64,000 nucleotides of DNA from the NCBI RefSeq assembly GCF_006715025.1, contig NZ_VFMK01000001.1:2976001-3040000 (forward strand). Direction: 5' to 3'. Below are positions 52,958 through 60,824 of the stretch, piece after piece. This DNA is from Serratia fonticola (GTDB lineage Bacteria; Pseudomonadota; Gammaproteobacteria; Enterobacterales; Enterobacteriaceae). Under the pieces are notes generated by a model. It was not told the DNA's origin, searched no databases, and was given only the letters and a program-made list of their open reading frames with translations. Position numbers and translations under genes: made by a program. How positions within the stretch are numbered: position 1 is the stretch's first letter; the number at the start of each line of letters is the position of its first letter.

Positions 52958-53909
52958 ACCATTCCTTATGTTTCAGCGGGTTGGTGGCAGCACCCAGAAT
53001 ATCGGCCAAGACGTTGATGGTGATCACCAACGTGCCGATAACCATCACTCCGGCGGATATCGCCGCATAGTCTTGCTGGCGGATAGCGTTGATCAGCCAG
53101 CGACCTAACCCTGGCCAACTGAATACCACTTCGGTGATCATGGCCAGCGTGAGCATGGTAGAAAACTGTAACCCGAGTTTAGGGATGATCGGTGGTAACG
53201 CATTGTGCAGAACATGGCGGCGGATAATAGTAAAACGCGAAAGACCGCGGGTAGCGGCTGCTTTGATGTAGTTCTGGCCGAGTACGTCGTCGGTGCTGAT
53301 GCGCATCAGACGGATTACTTCGGTGATTGGCGCAACGGCCAGCGCGGCAATAGGTAGCACCATATGGCGCGCTGCACTGGCAATCATCTCATTGCGATAA
53401 GGTGAGTCTGAAATCCAGGCGTCAATCAGCGCAAAACCGGTAACCGGCTTCACCTGATACAGCAGATCGAAACGGCCTGAAACCGGCAGCCAGCCCAGAT
53501 GCAGTGAAAAATACAACATCAGCAACAAGGCCAGCCAGAATACCGGTATTGAAAAGCCCAGCAGTGCAAAGGTACTGATAGCCGTATCTTGCCATTTCCC
53601 GCGCATGACACCGGCAATAATCCCCAGTGGGATGCCGATGAACAGCGCCAGAGTAAACGCCAGAACGCACAGCTCCATGGTGGCCGGGAACACTTCCCGC
53701 AGTTGTTCGCTGATGGCCTGCCCGTTGATGCTGGACACGCCGAAATCCCAATGCAGCAGGCTGACAAAGTAGAACTGGTAAGCATCCAGCAATGCAGCAC
53801 CATTAAGTGGGGCGCGCGGAGTGAAATAACTCAGGCTGAAACTGACTAGCGTCAGAAAGAACAGCGTGATCAGCAGCAGCAGAATACGGCGTAAGGTAAA
53901 GATGATCAT
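52944..53909 (-). CDS. sapB: SapB, ABC transporter permease
   Basis: A 321-residue DppB-type permease: an N-terminal span (residues 8-28), then five spans after the VFPATMELCVLAFTLALFIG region, with an EAA-type loop in KAAATRGLSRFTIIRRHVLH. It overlaps the sapA stop by four bases (ATGA). Confidence 0.95.
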   Translation of the reverse strand: MIIFTLRRILLLLITLFFLTLVSFSLSYFTPRAPLNGAALLDAYQFYFVSLLHWDFGVSSINGQAISEQLREVFPATMELCVLAFTLALFIGIPLGIIAGVMRGKWQDTAISTFALLGFSIPVFWLALLLMLYFSLHLGWLPVSGRFDLLYQVKPVTGFALIDAWISDSPYRNEMIASAARHMVLPIAALAVAPITEVIRLMRISTDDVLGQNYIKAAATRGLSRFTIIRRHVLHNALPPIIPKLGLQFSTMLTLAMITEVVFSWPGLGRWLINAIRQQDYAAISAGVMVIGTLVITINVLADILGAATNPLKHKEWYALR

Positions 53910-55561
53910 TTTTTTACCTCCTCAGCCGCGGGTTCACGGTACACCCCGGCAAATGACGCATTGCCGAACGGGCTCAGCACCAGCCCCTTGATGTCATAGC
54001 GGTATGCCTGCAGACGTAGCGAAGAGGCCAACGGCAACACGGGCAATTGCTGCTCAAGAATTTTCTGCGCCCGCTGATAATTATCAATACGTTGCGACAG
54101 CTGTTGTGAGAGTAGCGCATCCTGTAACACTTCATCGAAGTTGGGATCGCACCAGTGAGCATAGTTGGTTTGCGAACGGATCGCCGCGCAACTGAGCAGT
54201 GGTCGGAAGAAGCTGTCCGGATCGTTACTGTCCGTCGACCAACCTGTTAGCGTTAGGTCGTGGTTCATTTCCATCAGGCGGGCTTCCTGAAAACGGCCTT
54301 CAACCGGTACGATGGTGAGATTGATACCTACCTGCGCCAGGTCAGCCTGCAGCAGTTCCGCCGTTTTCAGTGGGCTTGGGTTATAGGATTGGGATGCGGT
54401 CGGTACCCACAGTTTCAGATCCAGCGGCCCGACTCCGGCTTCACGCAGCATTTCACGCGCTTTGGCCGGATCGTATTCCGTTACATGGGCATCATTGTCA
54501 TAGGCCCAGGAGGCGCGCGGCAGGATCGAGGCGGCGGTCTCGGCGGTGCCATAATAGATAGACTGCATCAGGCGCTGATTGTTAATGGACAGCGCAATTG
54601 CCTGGCGAACCTTCAAGTTGTCGAGCGGTGGCTTACGGGTATTGAAAGCCAGATAGGCAATGTTCATCCCAGGGCGCAGCGTCAGACGCAGACGAGGATC
54701 GTCGCGCAGAATAGAAAGCTGGCTCGCAGCGGGATAGGCTAACACATCACACTCCCCGGTCAGCAGTTTCGACAGTCTGCCGGTACCGCCGGCACCCATG
54801 TCGATCACCACCTGCGACATGCGTGGTCTCCCTTTCCAATACGCTTCATTGCGCGCCAGACGGATATATTGCCCTGAACGGTATTCATTGAGCAGGAACG
54901 GGCCGGTTCCGACGGGTTCGCGATCGATCATCTCCTGAGTGCCATCCTGCGTCAGATTAGCGGCATATTCCGCTGATAGTACCGGCGCATAATGGGTTGC
55001 CAGGTGCCACAAGAAAGAGGCATCCGGGGCCTGCAGGCGGAACTCGACGGTGTAGTCATCGAGCTTTTTAACGCTTTGCACCGTATCGGCAAATTGCAAA
55101 CTGTCGAAATACGGGTATTCGCCCCCGTTAACACTGTGGAAGGGATGCTTGGGGTTAAACACTCGCTCAAAACTGAGCACCACATCGTCGGCATTCATTT
55201 TGCGCGTGGGTTGGAACCAGGCCGTCGTCTGGAAGGGCACATCACGACGCAGGTGGAAGCGATAGGTGGCACCGTTATCCAGCACTTCCCAGCTTTGCGC
55301 CAGTTCGGGGATAAGCCGATAGGTATAGGGATCGACATCCAGCAGCCGATCGTACAGTTGAGCGGCGAGCGTATCGACCGTCAGGCCGCTGCTGGCCATC
55401 TGTGGGTTGAAAGTATTAAGGATACCGCTGACGCAATAAACAAAACCGCTCTGGCGGATATCCGCAGGTGGCGTGACTGCGGCGGGCACAGCCGGTGTTG
55501 AGGCCAAAGCAGAGTTTGCCAGGCAACTCAGCGACATTATCCAAAGGGGTAAACCACGCAT
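53906..55561 (-). CDS. sapA: SapA, periplasmic peptide-binding protein
   Basis: A 551-residue solute-binding protein of the DppA/OppA family. The signal peptide is MRGLPLWIMSLSCLANSALA with cleavage ALA|ST at residue 21. The binding lobe motifs WEVLDNGATYRFHLRRDVPF and RQAIALSINNQRLMQSIYYG are typical. SapA binds peptides and, in Haemophilus, haem and antimicrobial peptides. First gene of sapABCDF; no ymjA or puu genes follow it as they do in E. coli. Confidence 0.95.
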   Translation of the reverse strand: MRGLPLWIMSLSCLANSALASTPAVPAAVTPPADIRQSGFVYCVSGILNTFNPQMASSGLTVDTLAAQLYDRLLDVDPYTYRLIPELAQSWEVLDNGATYRFHLRRDVPFQTTAWFQPTRKMNADDVVLSFERVFNPKHPFHSVNGGEYPYFDSLQFADTVQSVKKLDDYTVEFRLQAPDASFLWHLATHYAPVLSAEYAANLTQDGTQEMIDREPVGTGPFLLNEYRSGQYIRLARNEAYWKGRPRMSQVVIDMGAGGTGRLSKLLTGECDVLAYPAASQLSILRDDPRLRLTLRPGMNIAYLAFNTRKPPLDNLKVRQAIALSINNQRLMQSIYYGTAETAASILPRASWAYDNDAHVTEYDPAKAREMLREAGVGPLDLKLWVPTASQSYNPSPLKTAELLQADLAQVGINLTIVPVEGRFQEARLMEMNHDLTLTGWSTDSNDPDSFFRPLLSCAAIRSQTNYAHWCDPNFDEVLQDALLSQQLSQRIDNYQRAQKILEQQLPVLPLASSLRLQAYRYDIKGLVLSPFGNASFAGVYREPAAEEVKK

Positions 55562-55940
55562 AGACGCTTCATGGGTTATTAAGCAATAACGTTAGTGTAT
55601 CGCACTATGACGACCAGCCCAATTCCTTGAATAAAATGGTCGAAATTTCTGCTGGTTGGCTGAACTTGCTGCACTTTGTTGGCAATAAAAAACCAATTTG
55701 ATACGTTATATTATAGCAATTACGTATTGTCGCTGACTTTGACGACCAACAAACCGGAGTGAGGAAGTGTGGTAAACGACACTGGTTCGTTAGGTCAAAA
55801 GTTGCCTGATGCTCAGACCTTGCAGGGGGAATAATCCGTATCGGGCTCGATAGGGTAGAAATGGAAGGTATCGCTCTGCCGGTGGAACTGACTGGAAAAC
55901 CGTTTAATGCCTGTGTATAGGGATTTGCACAATCTTATTG
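55562..55940. other. sapA upstream region, left of the Fur boxes
   Basis: About 380 bases upstream of sapA with no gene that I can support. It must contain the sapA promoter; a TATATTATAG stretch (55706-55715) is AT-rich. Short ORFs on either strand have no ribosome binding sites. Confidence 0.4.
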
Positions 55941-55941
55941 T

Positions 55942-55960
55942 GGTAATGATAATAATTATC
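55942..55960. promoter_or_regulatory. Fur box 1 upstream of ryhB
   Basis: GGTAATGATAATAATTATC matches the 19-bp Fur consensus GATAATGATAATCATTATC at 17 of 19 positions. Confidence 0.85.
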
Positions 55961-55976
55961 AATAAAGTGCTTTACA

Positions 55977-55998
55977 GATAATAGTGATAACTATTATC
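55977..55998. promoter_or_regulatory. Fur box 2 overlapping the ryhB promoter
   Basis: GATAATAGTGATAACTATTATC is a symmetrical Fur-type site (15 of 19 on the best alignment). It overlaps a TATCAT -10 element (55995-56000); the -35 would be TTTACA (55971-55976). Fur with iron would block transcription to the right. Confidence 0.85.
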
Positions 55999-56006
55999 AT
56001 CATTTG

Positions 56007-56110
56007 GCAGTTCACAGGAAGTCACGTCTTATCGCTCCTTGTGGAAGGCACGACATTGCTCACATTGCTTCCAATATCATTTTAAGCCAGCCGGGTGCTG
56101 GCTTTTTTTT
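56007..56110 (+). ncRNA. ryhB: RyhB small regulatory RNA
   Basis: The segment CACGACATTGCTCACATTGC (56049-56068) is identical to the RyhB seed core of E. coli, followed by TTCCAATAT and the terminator hairpin AGCCAGCCGGGTGCTGGCT (56085-56103) with eight T. RyhB is an Hfq-dependent RNA that blocks mRNAs of iron-using proteins in low iron. Two Fur boxes precede it. The start at about 56007 is inferred from the -10 and by similarity to the E. coli 5' end; the 5' half is about 10-15 nt longer than in E. coli. Confidence 0.93.
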
Positions 56111-56112
56111 AC

Positions 56113-56889
56113 TTATTTTTGATGCAGTGAAAAACCTGAGCCCTTAGCGGCAATGTCTGCCCGTAAGGTCAACTGCGGGATCTCGTAGTCGCCCGCATTT
56201 TGTTTGCGGAAAGGCAACGGGGCAAGCGTGGCCAACTGGTCCAGGCGCTGTCCTAATTTATTACACAAGGTTGAGAATGTTGTTTCGTCGATGCGGCCAG
56301 TGCGGTACACCACAAATGGCGGCAGGACATCAAAGCCGGGGTAGTAAAGAATACCATGATGTATCGGGAACAGCAGGTCCTCTATGGGACCGTTGATGCC
56401 GCGTGCACTGTAATGGGATTCCCATCCGCCCGCGGTGACCAGCAACATCGCCCGTTTTCCTGCCATATTTCCTTCACCATAGCGATCGCCCCAGCGGGCG
56501 TCAGAGTGCTCTCCGACGCCGTAAGCAAAGCCATAGGCATACACACGCTCTACCCAACCCTTGAGAATGGCCGGCATGGAGAACCACCATAAAGGGAACT
56601 GCAGAATGACGGTATCTGCCCAGTGCAATTTCTCTTGCTCAAGGGCGATATCTTTACTTTGTGTCCCTCGTTCAAAAGCCAGCTTGGAATCCATCGAGGG
56701 ATCAAAGCTGGCATCAGCCTGACGATCTGTGCGGTCGTCGCCATCCAGAACGGCTTTCCACTTCATGGCATATAAATCTGATACCTGTACCTGATGTCCG
56801 GCAGCTTCAAGATGTCTGACCGCAAAAGATTTAAGCGATCCGTTAAGTGAGCTGGCTTCCGGGTGAGCATAGACAAGTAGAATATTCAT
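56113..56889 (-). CDS. NAD(P)H dehydrogenase (quinone)/flavodoxin-fold reductase
   Basis: A 258-residue protein of the Flavodoxin_2 fold (KefF/MdaB/NQO1-like). It begins MNILLVYAHPEASSLNGSL with the FMN phosphate site, and has the FMN-binding FPLWWFSMPAILKGWVERV and the LLVTAGGWESHYSARG loop. Such enzymes make two-electron reductions of quinones, azo compounds or related electrophiles. The ATG at 56889 is used; ten in-frame codons upstream look untranslated. It faces the ryhB terminator, two bases away, and is divergent from a LysR gene. Confidence 0.85.
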   Translation of the reverse strand: MNILLVYAHPEASSLNGSLKSFAVRHLEAAGHQVQVSDLYAMKWKAVLDGDDRTDRQADASFDPSMDSKLAFERGTQSKDIALEQEKLHWADTVILQFPLWWFSMPAILKGWVERVYAYGFAYGVGEHSDARWGDRYGEGNMAGKRAMLLVTAGGWESHYSARGINGPIEDLLFPIHHGILYYPGFDVLPPFVVYRTGRIDETTFSTLCNKLGQRLDQLATLAPLPFRKQNAGDYEIPQLTLRADIAAKGSGFSLHQK

Positions 56890-56977
56890 GGTTGAGTCCC
56901 ATTGCTGAAAAGAGAACAACAGCGTAATTTACCGTCAGGTATAGTTAAAATTAATTTCTATAATCACAGGTATTCGA

Positions 56978-57871
56978 ATGAGTAATTTCGGAAGGTTGGA
57001 TCTCAATCTGTTGGTGACGCTGGATGTGTTGCTGGTGGAGCATAATGTGACACGTGCGGCGGAGCGGCTATCGTTATCTCAACCTTCGGTAAGCGTTCAT
57101 TTGGCCAAGTTGAGAGCGTTCTTTGACGATCCGCTGCTATTACCAGGGCCAAGAGGAATGCGGCCAACGGCCAGAGCGGAAGCGTTACGTGAACCCCTGC
57201 GCCAGGCTTTGGAGGTACTTGAGTTTGCCGTTTCGCCTATCAGACCGTTTGAACCGGCAGTAGCCGATATCACCTGGCGTGTCGCCGCCTCGGATTATGG
57301 CGAGTCAACGGTGCTTCTGCCTGCATTGGCGGCACTGAGGCAGTCGGCGCCTGGCAGCCGTTTGGCGGTGTTTGAACTGGCGCCAACGCGCATAGCCAGA
57401 CAGGCGGAAGTGGGGGAGATTGATCTTGCATTTCACACTAGGGAAGATGCTCCGCCCGGGATGCGTCAGCGTGTACTGTTTAAGGAGAAGTACGTTTTAG
57501 CAGGGCGTGCCGGTCACCCTGCATTGACATCGTCACCGACACTGGCGCAATTCAGCCAACTTGAACATGTGGTGGTTTCACCCAATGGCGGGGGATTCAC
57601 TGGCATTACCGACCAAACGTTGGAGCAGGTTGGGCTTTTGCGCCGCGTGGTGCTTTCCGTGCCACATTTCTTGTTCGTGAAATCCGTTATCGCCAGTACC
57701 GATCTGGTGGCGATGTTGCCTGAGCGTCTGGTGCGTGGCAGCCCCGCACTGCAGATTGCTGAACCGCCGGTTGAGATACCCGGTTATGAGTTCGTGATGC
57801 TATGGGATGAGCGTTCTCAGCGCGATCCTGCGCATCAATGGTTACGCGAACTGATTGCCCGGTCGGTTTAA
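56978..57871 (+). CDS. LysR-family transcriptional regulator
   Basis: A 297-residue LysR regulator: HTH at residues 5-65 (DLNLLVTLDVLLVEHNVTRA and LSLSQPSVSVHLAKLRAFFD), a linker, and a substrate-binding-like domain (VAASDYGESTVLLPALAALR). The HTH is of the NahR/SyrM/NodD type (LDLNLL...). Divergent by 88 bases from the flavodoxin-fold reductase, which is its probable target, as in many quinone/electrophile-sensing pairs. It ends three bases before the converging pspF. Confidence 0.85.
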   Translation: MSNFGRLDLNLLVTLDVLLVEHNVTRAAERLSLSQPSVSVHLAKLRAFFDDPLLLPGPRGMRPTARAEALREPLRQALEVLEFAVSPIRPFEPAVADITWRVAASDYGESTVLLPALAALRQSAPGSRLAVFELAPTRIARQAEVGEIDLAFHTREDAPPGMRQRVLFKEKYVLAGRAGHPALTSSPTLAQFSQLEHVVVSPNGGGFTGITDQTLEQVGLLRRVVLSVPHFLFVKSVIASTDLVAMLPERLVRGSPALQIAEPPVEIPGYEFVMLWDERSQRDPAHQWLRELIARSV

Positions 57872-57874
57872 AGC

Positions 57875-58879
57875 TTAGTCTTCTTCTTGTTCGCTACCCT
57901 GTAGCAGCGCGTGTTTTTTTAACATACCGCGCAGTTGATGATAGGTAAGGCCCAGCAGCTCTGCCGCTTTGCGCTGGTTAAAGCGGCCCTGCTTCAAGGC
58001 CATCTCCAGCAAGGCTTGTTCTTGCTGATGCTGCCAGTGCTTCAAATCCAACGGCAATGCCGGTAAATCACGGCTCTGCACGGCTATTTCATCAACCGGC
58101 TGTGAGCGCTGAGCAAAGGGGTTGATGATGATCTCATCCAGCTCGTCGTGGCTTGAACCGTGGCGATAAACAGAACGTTCCACGACGTTTTTCAATTCAC
58201 GCACGTTACCCGGCCAGCGATAGTCAAGCAGCGTAGCGCGCGCATGTTCACTGAATCCGGGAAACAACGGTAATGACAGCTCCCGGCACATCTGAATGGC
58301 AAAATGCTCTGCCAGTAACATGATATCTTGTTGGCGTTGGCGCAGAGGTGGGAGTTGCACGACATCGAAAGCCAACCGATCCAGCAGATCGGCGCGGAAT
58401 TTGCCCGCCGCAGCTAAAGCTGGGAGATCGTCATTGGTGGCGCACACCAGGCGCACATCGACCTGTAGCGGCTGGCTGCCCCCAACGCGTTCAAGATGGC
58501 CGTATTCAATCACGCGCAATAGCTTTTCCTGAACTAACATTGGCGCGGTTGCTAACTCATCAAGGAATAAGGTGCCGCCATCTGCACGCTCAAAGCGGCC
58601 AAGATGGCGCTTTTGCGCACCGGTAAACGCGCCTGCCTCATGGCCGAACAGTTCTGAATCCAGCAAATTTTCATTGAGTGCTGCGCAGTTAAGGGAAATA
58701 AATGGCCCTTGCCAACGGTTGGACAGATAGTGCAAACGGTGTGCTATCAATTCCTTACCTGTTCCCCGTTCGCCAATGACCAGCACGGGCTTGTTGAGTT
58801 TCGCCAACTGCGAAACTTGCTCCAGTACCTCGACAAAGGCGTTTGCCTCACCCAACAGATTCTCTAACGGTTCGTTCAT
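57875..58879 (-). CDS. pspF: PspF, sigma-54 enhancer-binding activator of the psp operon
   Basis: A 334-residue AAA+ activator without a receiver domain. Walker A GERGTGKE (residues 36-43), the sigma-54 contact loop GAFTGA (83-88), Walker B GGTLFLDELA and a Fis-type C-terminal HTH (KAAELLGLTYHQLRGML) are visible. PspA binds and inhibits it until envelope stress. The ATG at 58879 is taken; a TTG at 58894 would add five residues. Divergent from pspA, sharing enhancer sites in the 185-base gap. Confidence 0.95.
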   Translation of the reverse strand: MNEPLENLLGEANAFVEVLEQVSQLAKLNKPVLVIGERGTGKELIAHRLHYLSNRWQGPFISLNCAALNENLLDSELFGHEAGAFTGAQKRHLGRFERADGGTLFLDELATAPMLVQEKLLRVIEYGHLERVGGSQPLQVDVRLVCATNDDLPALAAAGKFRADLLDRLAFDVVQLPPLRQRQQDIMLLAEHFAIQMCRELSLPLFPGFSEHARATLLDYRWPGNVRELKNVVERSVYRHGSSHDELDEIIINPFAQRSQPVDEIAVQSRDLPALPLDLKHWQHQQEQALLEMALKQGRFNQRKAAELLGLTYHQLRGMLKKHALLQGSEQEED

Positions 58880-58975
58880 GATGAAATTCGCCAATGTTTG
58901 GTGAAAATACTCACTTTACAGTAAGCACGCTGAGAGTCAAAAATAAATAATCGTTGTTTTTCAATGAAGTAAAAG

Positions 58976-58992
58976 TTGGCACGCTTCTTGAT
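58976..58992 (+). promoter_or_regulatory. Sigma-54 promoter of the psp operon
   Basis: TTGGCACGCTTCTTGAT matches the -24/-12 pattern TGGCAC-N5-TTG. The -24 GG is at 58978-58979 and the -12 TTGA at 58988-58991 (the usual C after TTG is A). It is 73 bases before pspA, with PspF enhancer room to the left. Confidence 0.88.
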
Positions 58993-59064
58993 TAAGTATT
59001 ACGGCAAGCAGTATGACTTTAACACGGCGCTTCAGACGCCATCAAAACCAAGAGGAAGTGAATT

Positions 59065-59730
59065 ATGGGTATTTTTTCTCGTTTTGCCGACATCGTGAAC
59101 GCCAACATCAATACGTTGCTGGACAAGGCAGAAGATCCGCAAAAGCTGGTGCGCTTGATGATCCAGGAAATGGAAGACACCCTGGTAGAAGTGCGCTCGA
59201 CTTCGGCACGTGCGCTTGCGGAGAAAAAACAGTTGCTGCGTCGTATTGAGCAGGGTGAGACCCAGATCAACGATTGGCAGGAGAAAGCTGAACTGGCTCT
59301 GCGTAAAGATAAAGAGGATCTGGCCCGTGCTGCGCTGATTGAAAAGCAGAAAGTGGCCGATCTGATTACCACTCTGAGCCAGGAAGTGGCTACCGTGGAA
59401 GAAACGCTGGCCCGCATGAAGAGCGAAATTGGCGAGCTGGAAAACAAACTGACCGAAACCCGGGCGCGCCAGCAGGCACTCACTCTGCGCCATCAGGCGG
59501 CTTCTTCATCAAGAGATGTGCGTCGCCAGCTGGACAGCGGTAAACTGGATCAAGCCATGGCGCGTTTTGAACAGTTCGAGCGCCGAATTGATCACATGGA
59601 AGCCGAAGCGGAGAGCATCAGCATTGGCAAAAAGAAAAGCCTGCATCAGGAGTTTGCCGAACTGAAGGCCGACGATGCCATCAGTGAGCAACTGGCGGCC
59701 CTGAAAGCCAAGATGAATCGCCCGGAATAA
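59065..59730 (+). CDS. pspA: PspA, phage shock protein A
   Basis: A 221-residue ESCRT-III-like protein: an N-terminal amphipathic helix (MGIFSRFADIVNANINTLLD) and long coiled coils to residue 215. It binds PspF and inhibits it, and on stress oligomerises on the inner membrane to protect the proton-motive force. ATG after AAGAGGAAG. A GCGGCCAC / GTGGCCGC stem (59738-59758) follows before pspB, probably stabilising the pspA message. Confidence 0.97.
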   Translation: MGIFSRFADIVNANINTLLDKAEDPQKLVRLMIQEMEDTLVEVRSTSARALAEKKQLLRRIEQGETQINDWQEKAELALRKDKEDLARAALIEKQKVADLITTLSQEVATVEETLARMKSEIGELENKLTETRARQQALTLRHQAASSSRDVRRQLDSGKLDQAMARFEQFERRIDHMEAEAESISIGKKKSLHQEFAELKADDAISEQLAALKAKMNRPE

Positions 59731-59737
59731 TGCTCAA

Positions 59738-59758
59738 GCGGCCACTGTATGTGGCCGC
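59738..59758 (+). other. Intra-operon hairpin between pspA and pspB
   Basis: GCGGCCAC TGTAT GTGGCCGC, without a T-run; likely a 3' stabiliser or partial attenuator, giving more PspA than PspBC. Confidence 0.7.
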
Positions 59759-59787
59759 CAAACTACGGCCAATAAGAAGGAATTGAA

Positions 59788-60015
59788 ATGAGTGCTCTAT
59801 TACTTGCCATCCCGTTGACCATCTTTGTGCTGTTTGTTGCGCCGATTTGGCTTTGGCTGCATTACAGCAACCGGCAACAGAGTGGTATCCAACTGAGCCA
59901 TCAGGAAATGCAGCGTCTGACGCAATTGGCGGAAGAGGCAACGCGCATGCGCGACCGTATTCAGGCGTTGGAAGATATTCTTGATGCTGAGCATCCAAAT
60001 TGGAGGCAATCTTGA
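59788..60015 (+). CDS. pspB: PspB, phage shock protein B
   Basis: A 75-residue inner membrane protein: one N-terminal membrane span (LLLAIPLTIFVLFVAPIWLW) and a cytoplasmic leucine-zipper-like helix (MQRLTQLAEEATRMRDRIQA). With PspC it senses envelope stress and sequesters PspA. The stop overlaps the pspC start (TGATG). Confidence 0.95.
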   Translation: MSALLLAIPLTIFVLFVAPIWLWLHYSNRQQSGIQLSHQEMQRLTQLAEEATRMRDRIQALEDILDAEHPNWRQS

Positions 60016-60467
60016 TGAGACACCACCGGGACAAAGGCAAGTTTGGCGATCGTAAAGATCGGACTTACTACTACAGCGCCGGAGGCAGTAAAAGAAGTTG
60101 TTCATTCAAGGGTAATACGCTGGGCAGTAAAAAACTGTATCGCGTTCCTGAAGAAGGCATGGTGAAAGGCGTTTGTGCTGGCCTTGCCCACTATTTTGAC
60201 GTGCCGGTCCGTCTGATTCGCGTGATTGCCGTGTTGTCGCTGTTTTTTGGCCTGTTTTTCTTCACGGTGGTCGCCTATATCGCACTGGTTTTTATACTGG
60301 ACGAGGCGCCCGCCAGCCGTTACCAGGATGAGCACCAACCCACACCGCGCCAGTTGCTCGATCAACTGGAGTACGAACTGAGTAGCGGGGAGCAGCAACT
60401 GCGTCAGGTAGAGCGCTACGTGACGTCCGACACCTTCGGCGTACAGAGTCGCTTCCGCCAGCTGTAA
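60015..60467 (+). CDS. pspC: PspC, phage shock protein C, with extended N-terminus
   Basis: A 150-residue PspC. Residues 41-75 (KLYRVPEEGMVKGVCAGLAH and YFDVPVRLIRV) and the following membrane span match PspC, as does the end RYVTSDTFGVQSRFRQL. E. coli PspC is 119 residues; here about 32 extra residues precede the conserved start. They are Arg/Lys/Tyr-rich (RHHRDKGKFGDRKDRTYYY) and cytoplasmic. The ATG at 60015 is the only ATG before the conserved part and is coupled to pspB by TGATG, so the extension is probably translated. Confidence 0.9.
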   Translation: MRHHRDKGKFGDRKDRTYYYSAGGSKRSCSFKGNTLGSKKLYRVPEEGMVKGVCAGLAHYFDVPVRLIRVIAVLSLFFGLFFFTVVAYIALVFILDEAPASRYQDEHQPTPRQLLDQLEYELSSGEQQLRQVERYVTSDTFGVQSRFRQL

Positions 60468-60557
60468 CCTCTTTTGACGACGCTACGGCCTGCGCCTGCC
60501 GCAGGTCTGGCATGTTGTCTGCCTCTTCCCCCATTTCTCTGCCAGAGGGCATCAATC

Positions 60558-60824
60558 ATGACTAAATCCTATGCGCTGAATGCCCCAAAAAGCGCTTCAT
60601 TGAAATCAGGAACAAGTGCATTGTTGAAGACAGTGCCCAAAGTCATCATCATAGCGTTAATGAGTTATGGTCCAGCGGGGGCAACCGCCTGGCTGCTGAA
60701 GACCGTCAGCCGTAAGCCGCTGCGTTTTGTGTTAGCCCTGTTGCTGGAACCATTGTTCCGTAAAGGGTTGAACAAAGCTTTCGGGCGTTTTGCCAAGGAG
60801 AATAATGAAACGACTGCAAAATGA
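60558..60824 (+). CDS. pspD: PspD, phage shock protein D
   Basis: An 88-residue protein. The conserved part begins at ALLKTVPKVIIIALMSYGPAG, with the AWLLKTVSRKPLRFVLALLLEP amphipathic stretch and a short basic tail. E. coli PspD is 73 residues and peripheral to the inner membrane; its function is unclear. Start at 60558; an in-frame upstream codon at 60474 gives a Pro/Cys-rich run unlike PspD. Overlaps ycjX by 20 bases. Confidence 0.88.
   Translation: MTKSYALNAPKSASLKSGTSALLKTVPKVIIIALMSYGPAGATAWLLKTVSRKPLRFVLALLLEPLFRKGLNKAFGRFAKENNETTAK

Noticed and set aside
55741..55930. Possible small gene between sapA and ryhB
   Set aside because: No ORF with a ribosome binding site over more than about 30 codons; left as unassigned intergenic DNA.
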